A stretch of DNA of 17,476 bases from an uncultured Bacteroidales bacterium (GTDB lineage Bacteria > Bacteroidota > Bacteroidia > Bacteroidales > ML635J-15), in the NCBI GenBank assembly GCA_905233405.1, contig CAJOEG010000013.1, positions 1-17,476 on the forward strand, in the 5' to 3' direction. Positions within the stretch are counted from its first letter, which is position 1, and each line of letters starts with the position of its first letter. This document shows, in pieces, positions 6,045 through 14,164 of this stretch. Made by a program: the position numbers and the translations under genes. Below the pieces are notes generated by a model. The model had not been told where the DNA came from. It worked only from the letters and a program-made list of their open reading frames with translations, and did no database searches.

Positions 6045-7535
6045 TTAATTATCCCTTACACATCTGATTCTAGCTCCGTATGTACAGCCTAGATCTTGAA
6101 AATTTATGTCTGTAGAATTGTTTGAAATGTTGACTACTGTTGAATTTGCATTTATATAAAAAGCATTTGTGCCGACAAGATAGACATAATCTTCACGATC
6201 GTGTAACCCATCTTTATACATACCACCTAACCATTGCATACCATCAGGATTAAGTCCTAGTCCACTATGATTATTTTCCGACTGGTTATGTCCTGGTGAA
6301 CATTCTACATTTGAAATAGTCCAGCCAATATTTGATACAATTGATTTCACAATGCTTGTTTCATTACATGTATATTCACTATGTATCGTAAGATAGTTTG
6401 CAAGTTCTAACCATTCGCTAGAAGATGGCAAATGCCACCCTTGAGGGCAGAATCCATTATTCGAATTAGCAAAGTAAGTATTGTAATAGTTATTGTATGT
6501 TAATAATCCTATATCTCCTGGACAATGAATAATACTATCGGCAATAAGTGTACCATTAGAAAGGTATGAGGTTCTTAAATCTTCAGCCATCCAAGTCTGG
6601 CAACCATACTGCATCGTGCGATAAGTTATGCCGTCTCGATTATCGTAGAATGTGCCTTCCATTCCGTTTTCACCGGTAATAGTCAAATGCAATAGCACTA
6701 TGCTATCGCATCCACATGAACTTTGCAGGGTTCGCTGGTAGTCGCCACTTTCGGTAAAATATTCTCCGTTGGACATCTGGTAGTAGGAACATTCCTCAAC
6801 TGTTACCTCATGTATTGTATTATCGAGATGTTCAATGGTAAGGTTTAGTTGAACAATAGAATCGCAGCCATATTGGTTTGTATATGTTACAGTGGCGGTA
6901 TTGTTGCTTTCGGTATATGTGTTGCCGTCAATCCAAGTGTAAGATTCACAGGCGCGGTGAGTGTCAATAGTCTTGTTTGCTTGCAGGAATAAATACATTA
7001 CAACTAAACTATCGCAACCATACGAATTGGTGCCTATATATAATGCATTAATATAAGGCCTTGTCCCAATGTCATCGAGTGTATATGTGACCCCATCTAT
7101 CCATGTATATGAATCACAGGCATATATTGTGTCGTTCACATTATTACTCAGTCTTGTATAATGCAATGTTACTATGCTATCGCAACCATTAGAAGCGGCA
7201 GATGGATATGTATAGGTATAGTCGCCAGTTCTTGTGTACCATTGTCCATTCCATTGGTATGCACCACAGTCTGAATAATTGAACTCGTATTCAACCGGAT
7301 GAATAATTGTTAGGTTAAGCCTTACGACCGAATCACAACCTGCAGAAGTTATCGTGGTAAATATTGCTTCGTCATTGTCTTCGTAGTATGTATTACCATC
7401 AATCCACACTAGAGAGTCGCAAGCTGTTCTCGTATCAACGAAAATATCTTGTGGTGTATGATGAATTCTAAGGTTAAGGTGAACAAGACTGTCGCATCCG
7501 TGTACGCTCTGTAGCATATATGTTGCGTATTTCAT
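6045..7535 (-). CDS. GCDS-repeat surface protein with C-terminal FISUMP domain, 5'-truncated
   Basis: About 496 residues starting at the first ATG (7535). The N-terminal 300 residues are tandem units of roughly 50 residues, each with an ACxSYTWIDGNTYT-type strand and a closing GCDSIVxLNLTI motif (GCDSLVHLNLRI, GCDSVVRLNLTI, GCDSIVTLHYTR, GCDSLVVMYLFL, GCDSIVQLNLTI, GCDSIVLLHLTI). These are typical of large secreted Bacteroidota adhesin-like proteins. The C-terminal ~190 residues form a Fibrobacter succinogenes major paralogous (FISUMP) domain: YGCQTWMAEDLRT, CPQGWHLPSSSEWLELANYL, SGLGLNPDG, ARIRCVRD. The ORF opens in the middle of a repeat (ATYMLQSVHGCDS), with a stop just upstream at 7539-7541 and no signal peptide, so the export signal and earlier repeats are missing. 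It is probably a remnant, a displaced fragment or an assembly junction. No T9SS sorting domain is present. Confidence 0.8.
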   Translation of the reverse strand: MKYATYMLQSVHGCDSLVHLNLRIHHTPQDIFVDTRTACDSLVWIDGNTYYEDNDEAIFTTITSAGCDSVVRLNLTIIHPVEYEFNYSDCGAYQWNGQWYTRTGDYTYTYPSAASNGCDSIVTLHYTRLSNNVNDTIYACDSYTWIDGVTYTLDDIGTRPYINALYIGTNSYGCDSLVVMYLFLQANKTIDTHRACESYTWIDGNTYTESNNTATVTYTNQYGCDSIVQLNLTIEHLDNTIHEVTVEECSYYQMSNGEYFTESGDYQRTLQSSCGCDSIVLLHLTITGENGMEGTFYDNRDGITYRTMQYGCQTWMAEDLRTSYLSNGTLIADSIIHCPGDIGLLTYNNYYNTYFANSNNGFCPQGWHLPSSSEWLELANYLTIHSEYTCNETSIVKSIVSNIGWTISNVECSPGHNQSENNHSGLGLNPDGMQWLGGMYKDGLHDREDYVYLVGTNAFYINANSTVVNISNNSTDINFQDLGCTYGARIRCVRDN

Positions 7536-7999
7536 CAATTATATTTGGAGCTGCACCTATAGTTATAACGCCTTTTATATTGTGGTTTGGATGGAAATTA
7601 GGAATTCAAATTGGAGCAGCAATTATGATTTTTCCAATTATTGTTTCTATTGTCTTTAGGTTTATTGGGGTAGTTAAACTCAGAAAATCAGAAACTTTTC
7701 CTGGTAAAGCAGGTGCCAATACAATATTTACAGCAACAACAATATTTGTTTGTGGTCCGATAATACTTGCTTTATTAAGAATAATAATTAGCTTAATAGA
7801 CCCAACTTTAAATGAACTTTTGGCATTAATAATTCCTGGTTTAGTCGGATTTGTTTTCCTTTTTGCTCTTGTTGCGACATATTCTGGTTGGAAAAAAATG
7901 GAAAAGATGGAAGACATAGAGTCGAAAACAGTGCCTATAATTGTAACTACATTACTTGTCGTTATTATCCTTATAGAAGTCCTAAATGACTTTGTTTAA
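7520..7999 (+). CDS. Small multi-pass membrane protein of unknown function
   Basis: 159 residues, very hydrophobic, with about five likely membrane segments (roughly 4-24, 28-50, 68-92, 98-121, 138-156). A positive stretch KLRKSETFPGK (53-63) and a charged segment GWKKMEKMEDIESK (123-136) lie between segments. I do not recognise the family. It overlaps the 5' end of the FISUMP gene by 16 bases head to head, and its first codons come from DNA that reads as a GCDS repeat on the other strand, so its own start may be artificial. No Bacteroidota promoter is visible upstream. Codon use is AT-rich (ATA, TTA, AAT), unlike pckA or groEL. The coding call rests on an uninterrupted frame with consistent membrane-segment composition; it may be truncated at its N-terminus. 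Confidence 0.6.
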   Translation: MLRISSIIFGAAPIVITPFILWFGWKLGIQIGAAIMIFPIIVSIVFRFIGVVKLRKSETFPGKAGANTIFTATTIFVCGPIILALLRIIISLIDPTLNELLALIIPGLVGFVFLFALVATYSGWKKMEKMEDIESKTVPIIVTTLLVVIILIEVLNDFV

Positions 8000-8113
8000 T
8001 AATCTTTGAATCTTAAATTACGAATTTGTGTCTTTTTTGTATCACAAATCTCAAAAAGTCACTTATTATTTAACTTGTTATATTACAATAAAATAACATT
8101 TTCATTGACAAAA

Positions 8114-8131
8114 TTTGCGTATATACGCAAA
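8114..8131. repeat. 18-base perfect palindrome
   Basis: TTTGCGTATATACGCAAA is its own reverse complement. Flanks TTGACAAAA and AATTTTCAA extend the symmetry imperfectly. It could be a dimeric regulator site or a hairpin, and it lies midway between two genes that end toward it. Confidence 0.6.
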
Positions 8132-8146
8132 AATTTTCAATGAGGC

Positions 8147-8234
8147 TTTGCGGCTCAAAAAATTGTAAGACGAAGCATTTTTTATTTTATCATGAGCCGC
8201 AAATTGTGAAAAATATGGAATATTTGAGCCGCAA
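8147..8234. repeat. TTTGCGGCTCA motif, one inverted and two direct copies
   Basis: TTTGCGGCTCA (8147-8157) pairs with TGAGCCGCAAA (8193-8203) across a 35-base AT-rich loop, and TGAGCCGCAAA recurs at 8224-8234. Either downstream copy could pair with the first, giving two exclusive stems. Confidence 0.65.
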
Positions 8235-8310
8235 ATACAAATCTAACGGCAAAGGACAATAACAAGGGAATACAGCAAAAAATTAGAACATCATAAGTTA
8301 ACCAAGGCCC

Positions 8311-10263
8311 CTACTTCCCATTCCCCTTTTCAAACACCTCCATCTCCATACTTGCCTCCTCCCACAGGCTCATCTGCTGTTCGAGCTCCTCGTTCAGCTT
8401 GGCTGACATCTTGTAGGCGGTTTCAAGTTTCTGCTGTTCGATGGCTGGATTCGACATAAGCTCGTTAAGACCTGCAATTTCCGATTCAAGCCTCTCAATT
8501 TCTGCTTCGGCTTTGTCAATGCGGTTCTGTATGGCACGACGACGCTTGTTGAGTTCCTTATTTTCCAGATACTTCTGCTTATTGTCGGAGATTCCAGCTT
8601 CGGCTTTTGCCTCGGCAAGCTTGCGGTCCTTAATCTCAATCTCGCGCATGTCCTCAATCTTCTTGTTGCGCAGAAAATCGTATATGCCACCAACATGCAG
8701 GCGTATCTTCTTGTTCTTGAACTCGTAAACCTTCGACACAAGCCCGTCGAGGAAATAACGGTCGTGCGAAACCACTATCAGCGTGCCGTCGTAGTTCTGA
8801 AGTGCCTGCTTCAGAATGTCCTTGGAGCGGATGTCGAGATGGTTGGTAGGCTCGTCAAGCACAAGCAGGTTGTATGGCTGCAACAGAAGTTTTGCCAGCG
8901 ACAATCTAGAATGTTCGCCACCCGACAGCACCTTCACCTTCTTGTCGATGTCCTCGCCAGAGAAAAGGAATGCGCCGAGAATGTCCCTGATTTTTGTGCG
9001 TATGTCGCCGACAGCAATGCGGTCAAGTGTTTCAAAGACAGTCAACTCTGGGTCAAGGAGTTCGTCCTGGTTCTGGGCAAAGTAGCCTATGTTTATGTTG
9101 TGACCGATTTTCAGTTCGCCCGAATACTCGGTTTCGCCAATGATGACTTTCGAAAGTGTAGTCTTGCCCTCGCCGTTTCGTCCAACGAAAGCGACCTTTT
9201 CGCCACGCTCAATCACAAGGTCAATCCTATCGAGGATAAGGTTGTCGCCATAACTTTTGCTTAGTTCCTTGGTTTCGACAACAATATCGCCCGAGCGCGG
9301 TGCCGGAGCAAACTTTATGTGCATAGCGGCGTTGTCGAGGTCATCCACTTCGATGATGTCCATCTTCTCGAGCTGCTTTATGCGCGACTGCACCTGATTG
9401 GACTTGGTAGCCTTGTAGCGGAAGCGCTCGATGAATTCCTCGGTGTCCTTAATTTGTTTCTGCTGGTTTTCGTAGGCGGCAAGCTGCTGTTGCAGGCGTT
9501 CCTGTTGCAAAACCTTGAACTTTGAATAAGGAACCTTGTAATCGTATAGTTTTCCGAGGTTTATCTCGATGGTGCGAGTGGTTACATTGTCGAGGAAAGC
9601 GCGGTCGTGCGAAATGAGCAGAACTGCTCCCTTGTAAGCCTGCAGAAAGTCTTCGAGCCACTGAATTGACTCAATATCAAGGTGATTGGTAGGCTCGTCG
9701 AGAAGAATGAGGTCGGGACTTTGCAGAAGGATTTTTGCAAGTTCCACCCTCATGCGCCAGCCACCGCTGAACTCAGCAATCTTGCGGTTGAAGTCGCTGC
9801 GCAGAAAGCCCAAGCCTTTTAGAATCCGTTCGATTTCGGGTTCCATATTGTTCACACCGACGATTTGCAAGTGTTCGTTGAGGTGTGCAAGGTTTTCGGC
9901 AGCCTTTATGTACGATTCGGAAGTGTAGTCGGTGCGGATTTCGAGTTCGGCGGCAAGGCGGTCGATTTCGCGCTGTATTTCGGCGATATTGTCAAAAGCC
10001 TTCTTGGTTTCCTCAAGCACAGTGTTTTGTGTTGATGCAAGCGCCATCTGCTGGGGCAGGTAGCCGATCGTTATTCCCGACGGCTTCGACACGCTTCCTT
10101 CGGTTGGCGTTACTATTCCGCAGATGACTTTCAGCAAGGTGGACTTTCCTGCGCCGTTCTTTCCGACAAGACCAATGCGGTCGCGACGGTTTATCATAAA
10201 ACCGATGTTTGAGAACAACTCGAAGCCCCCGAAACGAATGGTTATGTTGTCGATTGATAGCAT
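8311..10263 (-). CDS. ABC-F family ATPase (ribosome-associated type)
   Basis: 650-residue soluble protein with two ABC domains and no membrane segments, so not a transporter. NBD1 has Walker A GKNGAGKST (34-42), signature FSGGWRMRVELAKIL (165-179), Walker B LILLDEPTNHLD (185-196) and switch SHD (218-220). A charged helical linker (about 240-310), the family's interdomain arm that reaches the ribosomal P/E-site region, follows. NBD2 has GRNGEGKTT (361-369), LSGGEHSRLSLAKLL (446-460), LLVLDEPTNHLD (466-477) and SHD (499-501). Residues ~535-640 are a C-terminal coiled-coil extension like that of Uup-type members. Members act in translation (relieving stalled ribosomes) or in resistance to ribosome-targeting drugs; the sequence does not tell which. 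It is the last gene of an apparent unit with the glycosyltransferase, 46 bases upstream. Start ATG 10263; stop TAG. Confidence 0.93.
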   Translation of the reverse strand: MLSIDNITIRFGGFELFSNIGFMINRRDRIGLVGKNGAGKSTLLKVICGIVTPTEGSVSKPSGITIGYLPQQMALASTQNTVLEETKKAFDNIAEIQREIDRLAAELEIRTDYTSESYIKAAENLAHLNEHLQIVGVNNMEPEIERILKGLGFLRSDFNRKIAEFSGGWRMRVELAKILLQSPDLILLDEPTNHLDIESIQWLEDFLQAYKGAVLLISHDRAFLDNVTTRTIEINLGKLYDYKVPYSKFKVLQQERLQQQLAAYENQQKQIKDTEEFIERFRYKATKSNQVQSRIKQLEKMDIIEVDDLDNAAMHIKFAPAPRSGDIVVETKELSKSYGDNLILDRIDLVIERGEKVAFVGRNGEGKTTLSKVIIGETEYSGELKIGHNINIGYFAQNQDELLDPELTVFETLDRIAVGDIRTKIRDILGAFLFSGEDIDKKVKVLSGGEHSRLSLAKLLLQPYNLLVLDEPTNHLDIRSKDILKQALQNYDGTLIVVSHDRYFLDGLVSKVYEFKNKKIRLHVGGIYDFLRNKKIEDMREIEIKDRKLAEAKAEAGISDNKQKYLENKELNKRRRAIQNRIDKAEAEIERLESEIAGLNELMSNPAIEQQKLETAYKMSAKLNEELEQQMSLWEEASMEMEVFEKGNGK

Positions 10264-10309
10264 TTCCGAAATTTTGCGCGAAATTAATGGAAAAAGTTGG
10301 AATGGGGAA

Positions 10310-11407
10310 TTATTTCACCGTAATCCTTCTTCCTTTCCACTTCGGTCTATAAAACAGCGATGCAACGGCTACCGAAACTATGTACAGCGGATGTAAGAGA
10401 GTGAGTGGCAGAATTGCCCACCAGAGTTTTCCTCTGCGGTAGAAATGTAAAACATACACAATAAAATATGTGTCAACGGCATTTTTCATAAACAGCAGGC
10501 AGAAGAACACTATAAAATATATCGGGCAGATACAGCCTGTAACGAATGATGCAATAAGTGTAAGTGCCATCAGGAAGATGGTTGCGGAAACGAAGATTGC
10601 AAACGGATTTTTGTAGCCACTAGTTTTCGATGCCCACCTTACCCTTTGTGAGAAAAAATCTCCAAGTCCTTCGGGAGCCTGTGTTTCAACTATACATTTT
10701 TCGTTCTGTACAAAACCGACCTTGTAGTTTTTGCTTGCATAATGAAGCAGAAAAACATCATCACCCGACGAATATTTCTTGTTGATGTCGGCTTCAGCAT
10801 AGATTTTTCTTTCGACAGCAAAGTTGGCTCCGTTGCACATAAAAGGTCTGTTCATAAAGAAGCCTGCCGCACCGCTTCCCGTGAGCGAAAGAAATTCTAA
10901 CTGAGCAATGCCGTTGAAGAAACCTTTTCTGCCGTAGTAACAAACTGGTCCGCACGCCATTGCGTATTTCTTACCGAGCATTTCCGCGATGATTGTTTCT
11001 ATGCATTCTCTTTTCAGAATGCAGTCGGCATCGGTGAAATACAGTATTTCGCCAGATGACTTTTCGTAGCCTAATTTCAATGCCGCCTTCTTGCCCACAA
11101 CCTCATCGGATGCATCTATGACCTTAATTCGAGAATCATGATACGATTTTGCAACTGCCAACGAATTGTCATCGCTGTGGTCGTTTACAAGTATAATTTC
11201 CAGTTTGCCATACGACTGTGCCAAAAGGCTTTCGACAAGTGCTGGAAGATTTTTCTCCTCGTTGCGGAAAGCCACGATTACGCTTACCAAAGGAGTATCA
11301 GTGGTGGTAATGTTTGGCGAAGAACTATCCTCGTCGCGCCAATGGTAGCAGAATGCCAGAATCAGCAACGAATATATTATTGTTATTATGGCAAAGGTGA
11401 TAATCAT
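10310..11407 (-). CDS. Membrane-bound family 2 glycosyltransferase
   Basis: 365 residues. An N-terminal membrane helix (1-20) is followed by a cytoplasmic GT-A domain: VSVIVAFRNEEKNLPALVES (41-60), LVNDHSDDN (73-81), the DxD metal site in YFTDADC (D126/D128), the acid pair in SGDD (214-217) and QRVRW (254-258), a processive-type QxxRW motif. Three more hydrophobic helices follow (about 270-290, 293-315, 327-352). The layout fits GT2 enzymes that transfer sugars at the inner face of the membrane for surface polysaccharide or glycolipid; donor and acceptor cannot be read from sequence. Its ATG lies 2 bases after the TAG of the upstream T9SS cargo gene, suggesting translational coupling. Confidence 0.9.
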   Translation of the reverse strand: MIITFAIITIIYSLLILAFCYHWRDEDSSSPNITTTDTPLVSVIVAFRNEEKNLPALVESLLAQSYGKLEIILVNDHSDDNSLAVAKSYHDSRIKVIDASDEVVGKKAALKLGYEKSSGEILYFTDADCILKRECIETIIAEMLGKKYAMACGPVCYYGRKGFFNGIAQLEFLSLTGSGAAGFFMNRPFMCNGANFAVERKIYAEADINKKYSSGDDVFLLHYASKNYKVGFVQNEKCIVETQAPEGLGDFFSQRVRWASKTSGYKNPFAIFVSATIFLMALTLIASFVTGCICPIYFIVFFCLLFMKNAVDTYFIVYVLHFYRRGKLWWAILPLTLLHPLYIVSVAVASLFYRPKWKGRRITVK

Positions 11408-11409
11408 CT

Positions 11410-12432
11410 CTAATATTTGGAAAATTTGCCTATGTAAAACTTCCCACTTGCAAAAGCCTTTACAAAATATATCCCAGAATCAAGTTCAGAAACATCAATT
11501 TCGGTTGTATTCGCGTTTGAAACAAAATTTCTTACAATGTTACCAAGTTCGTTTATAACAGAAACTTCGCATGGGAATGAAATCTCATCAGGCAATTCAA
11601 TGTGCAGGATATTGTTGGTTGGATTTGGGGAAATGCTTATATTTTCAACTGCTAATGATTTGTTTTCTGTCAACGCCTCAACATCTTCCATCGTGCAGTA
11701 GTTTCGAGGGTAATAAGTGCTCCAATATTCATATCCAGAGTGGTACTGAATTGAGTTGTGGAAAATCATAGAACCATTGAACCAAGCACACAACACCTCG
11801 AAACCGCCACCTGTCCAGCCTGGCAACGGGTATATATTGTATTCACTATGAAATCCACATTCACTACCAATTCCCGAAAACCATAGGGAAGAACAATAAT
11901 TGTCAGAACAACCGCCGACCCATTCCTCTTCTCCATTTGCGTACTCTACGTATGCTGGCGCTATTGTCCACATTTTATACTGATTACCTTCGTTTTCAAT
12001 AGTATCCACATCGCATACAACGATTTTATAAACAGAATACGTATTTTCTAAAAAGCCATTAAGAGTTATTGTATCACCAACTTGCGCCTTATAATCAAAA
12101 ATCAGTGCCGGATTTTCATTAGGATACTCAAAATATAGTAAACTATCTTCGGTAATGCGGACATTGAAAAGGACAGGACATTCGTCTATATTATCAAGAG
12201 AATACCCATCATAACTTCCGCCACCTTTCATTTGATACACATTGCTTTCTGATGAAGCTTCACACAATTTGAAATAGTACACGCACCAAGGATAATCTGG
12301 AGGCTGAGCTGAAGAATAGCTACCTACACTCCATACCGTATTTGGTCGTGCGAACAAGGATATATCGGGAGTTTGCGAATAAACTCCTATTGCAACAGAT
12401 AGGAGCAGAATTAAAGACGAAAAATATCTCAT
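11410..12432 (-). CDS. Secreted protein with T9SS type A sorting domain
   Basis: 340 residues. An N-terminal signal peptide (MRYFSSLILLLSVAIGVYSQ, cut near residue 20) sends it to the periplasm. The last ~76 residues are a T9SS C-terminal domain: ISISPNPTNNILHIELP (265-281), INELGNIV (33 residues later region, ~293-300), and the closing LDSGIYFVKA...YIGKFSKY (~318-340), which is recognised by the type IX translocon and normally removed or linked to A-LPS at the surface. The central part (about 21-255), with many Tyr/Trp/Gly and scattered Cys, is unrecognised and shows no catalytic motif. A good -7 box precedes it. It heads a unit with the glycosyltransferase (2-base gap) and then the ABC-F gene. 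Stop TAG. Confidence 0.9.
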   Translation of the reverse strand: MRYFSSLILLLSVAIGVYSQTPDISLFARPNTVWSVGSYSSAQPPDYPWCVYYFKLCEASSESNVYQMKGGGSYDGYSLDNIDECPVLFNVRITEDSLLYFEYPNENPALIFDYKAQVGDTITLNGFLENTYSVYKIVVCDVDTIENEGNQYKMWTIAPAYVEYANGEEEWVGGCSDNYCSSLWFSGIGSECGFHSEYNIYPLPGWTGGGFEVLCAWFNGSMIFHNSIQYHSGYEYWSTYYPRNYCTMEDVEALTENKSLAVENISISPNPTNNILHIELPDEISFPCEVSVINELGNIVRNFVSNANTTEIDVSELDSGIYFVKAFASGKFYIGKFSKY

Positions 12433-12452
12433 AGTAATACTTTTATTGGGTA

Positions 12453-12483
12453 CAAATATACTATTTTATGTCTAAATGACAAT
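12453..12483 (-). promoter_or_regulatory. Bacteroidota-type promoter for the T9SS cargo gene
   Basis: On the minus strand ATTG (12483-12480) is followed after 19 bases by TATATTTG (12460-12453), an exact -7 match; the -33 box is 3 of 4. The start site would fall about 13-15 bases before the ATG at 12432. The -33 box touches the terminator of the upstream gene, so terminator and promoter are packed together. Confidence 0.6.
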
Positions 12484-12511
12484 AAAATAAGGGCTAAACG
12501 CCCTTATTTTA
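12483..12511 (-). terminator. Terminator of the secreted unknown-function gene
   Basis: Perfect 12-base stem TAAAATAAGGGC (12483-12494) / GCCCTTATTTTA (12500-12511) with loop TAAAC, 18 bases after the TAG stop of the upstream gene (12530). The T-rich descending arm fits an intrinsic terminator. Confidence 0.82.
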
Positions 12512-12529
12512 TATGGTTTCTGTTTGTTC

Positions 12530-14104
12530 CTATTCAGGGTTGAACATTGCGAACTTACCCTTCTTACCGTTGCGGGTGAACATGTAGTGTGTTCCGTTGT
12601 ATTCCTGGAAGAGTTCTGGTATTATCTTGCTCTTCTTGTTGCTCTTCGGGAACAAAGCCTGACCCGAAACAGCACCGTCGGAGAAGATAGACACTGCCAT
12701 TGCAAAGCCGTTGCGGTCGGGCGAAGATGCTTCCTTGTACTTGTCACCGTTGAGGTTTGCCTTCGATTCGCCAGCTTCGAGGTTTGCAAGGTTCTTAGGA
12801 TTGTCGTTGTAGAAAAGGAATACCTTTTCGCCAATAGCGTAGGTTGCTACAGATGAATATTTTCCGTAGTCGTTGAAACTATACTGGCTCTTCGGTATTC
12901 TTACCATCCACTCCATATTGTTGAGAGGGCTGCAGTACGAAACAAGCACGTCGTTGAAGCGGTAGTACTCGTTGTATATTGTCTCTCTTGTCTGCGGGTC
13001 GAAAATCGAATCCTTCCAGTAGTTCTTGTGCTCGGCAACAACAACCGAACCTCCATCGGAGAGATAGAGGACATCGAGAAGCTGATAGTCGTACTTCTGG
13101 TCCATAATCTTGCTAAGTCTATCTGCGTTGAAAGCTGGAACCTCAGTCTTCTGGAAAGTATAGCAAGCCTTCTTAGAATCCCTTGCGTTTACAAGTTTCT
13201 TTTCCTTTACGTCGTACTTCTGGTGGTAGATTGCCTGATAGGTAGTCTTGCCCTTTGGAACGAGGAATCCGTAAACATCGATGTTGTCGTTGTCGTCAAT
13301 ACCAAAGATTGCATCAACAAGGACGAGTTTCTTGTCCTTTACGTCGAATGTTGAAACCTCTTCCATTGCAGGGTTGAACACTAGCATCTTGTAGTCGTAG
13401 GTGATGATTTTCATCTTCTGCAACTGCGCCTCGCTCGGACTTACACGAACCAACATATATACGCTACCGCTGTTTGTAACCTTAAGGTCTTCAACAGCAA
13501 AAGCCTGCTTTACAAGCGGAAGCTTTACCTGCTTGTTATATACTTCCCTGAGGTTCGAGTTGTACATCTTGAAGTAGAACGGCTCCTCGTTGTAGGTCTG
13601 GAACGGACGGTTGTACCATACGAACATGTTCTGACCGTTAGGAGTGAGGCAAACGTTGAAGTCGGCTGCCATGTTCTGGTTTGTGAGCTTTCCGATAACC
13701 CTCGGCTCACCCATAACCTGTCCGCTCTTGCCAAGTTCCTGTATGTAAAGGAGCTTTTCCTTTTTCAGGAAGTCTTCTACCTGTGTAAACAGAACCACTT
13801 GACCGTCAACGTAGAACGATTCAACGTATGTGGTCTGGTTTCCGTCGATGACAGGAAGAATAATCTGGGCAGAGGTTTCCCTTACCAGCGATGCGGCATT
13901 GAAATATTAGAGCCACAACTTGTCCTCGGCATCCATCCTGATTGCATAGAAGCCGTCGGAGTCGCCTCCAATCATTCTCACGTAATCGTTTCCCTCGTCA
14001 AGGGCAATGTCCTTGTCGTATCCAAAATTGGCTGTCGGTTTCTGCTGTGCATTAGCTGCAACGCACAAAACTACCGTTAGAACAAACAAAAATATTCTTT
14101 TCAT
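12530..14104 (-). pseudogene. Secreted protein of unknown function, interrupted by an in-frame TAA
   Basis: One continuous frame runs from the ATG at 14104 to the TAG at 12530 (525 codon positions), broken only by TAA at 13909-13907. The first 65 residues start with a clear signal peptide (MKRIFLFVLTVVLCVAANAQ). After the TAA the same frame continues YFNAASLVRETSAQIILPV into the long second part, with no shift. The only start available downstream before the main body is a GTG at 13798, which would give a 422-residue product with no export signal. The body is rich in short beta-strands with repeated 'VYGFLVPKGKT', 'VVVAEHKNYW', 'MVRIPKSQYS'-like segments, which resembles a beta-propeller, but I cannot assign a function. 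The terminator and promoter regions are intact, so the damage looks recent or is a sequencing error. Confidence 0.75.
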
Positions 14105-14132
14105 TTCAAAAACTATTTACGTAAATAAGGTG

Positions 14133-14161
14133 CGAAGATATATGTTTTTTTGTAAAGCAAG
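14133..14161 (-). promoter_or_regulatory. Weak promoter candidate for the interrupted secreted-protein gene
   Basis: TATCTTCG (14140-14133, minus) is one base off TAnnTTTG, with CTTG (14161-14158) 17 bases upstream as a poor -33 box. The predicted start is about 25 bases before the ATG at 14104. It lies between the end of rlmN and this gene. Confidence 0.3.
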
Positions 14162-14164
14162 AAA

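Larger units (their letters stand above)
8000..8310. other. AT-rich non-coding stretch with inverted repeats
   Basis: No gene seen. It holds an 18-base perfect palindrome, TTTGCGTATATACGCAAA (8114-8131), inside a looser ~36-base symmetry. The 11-base motif TTTGCGGCTCA (8147-8157) recurs inverted as TGAGCCGCAAA at 8193-8203 and again at 8224-8234. No clear terminator for the flanking genes is present. Confidence 0.75.
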
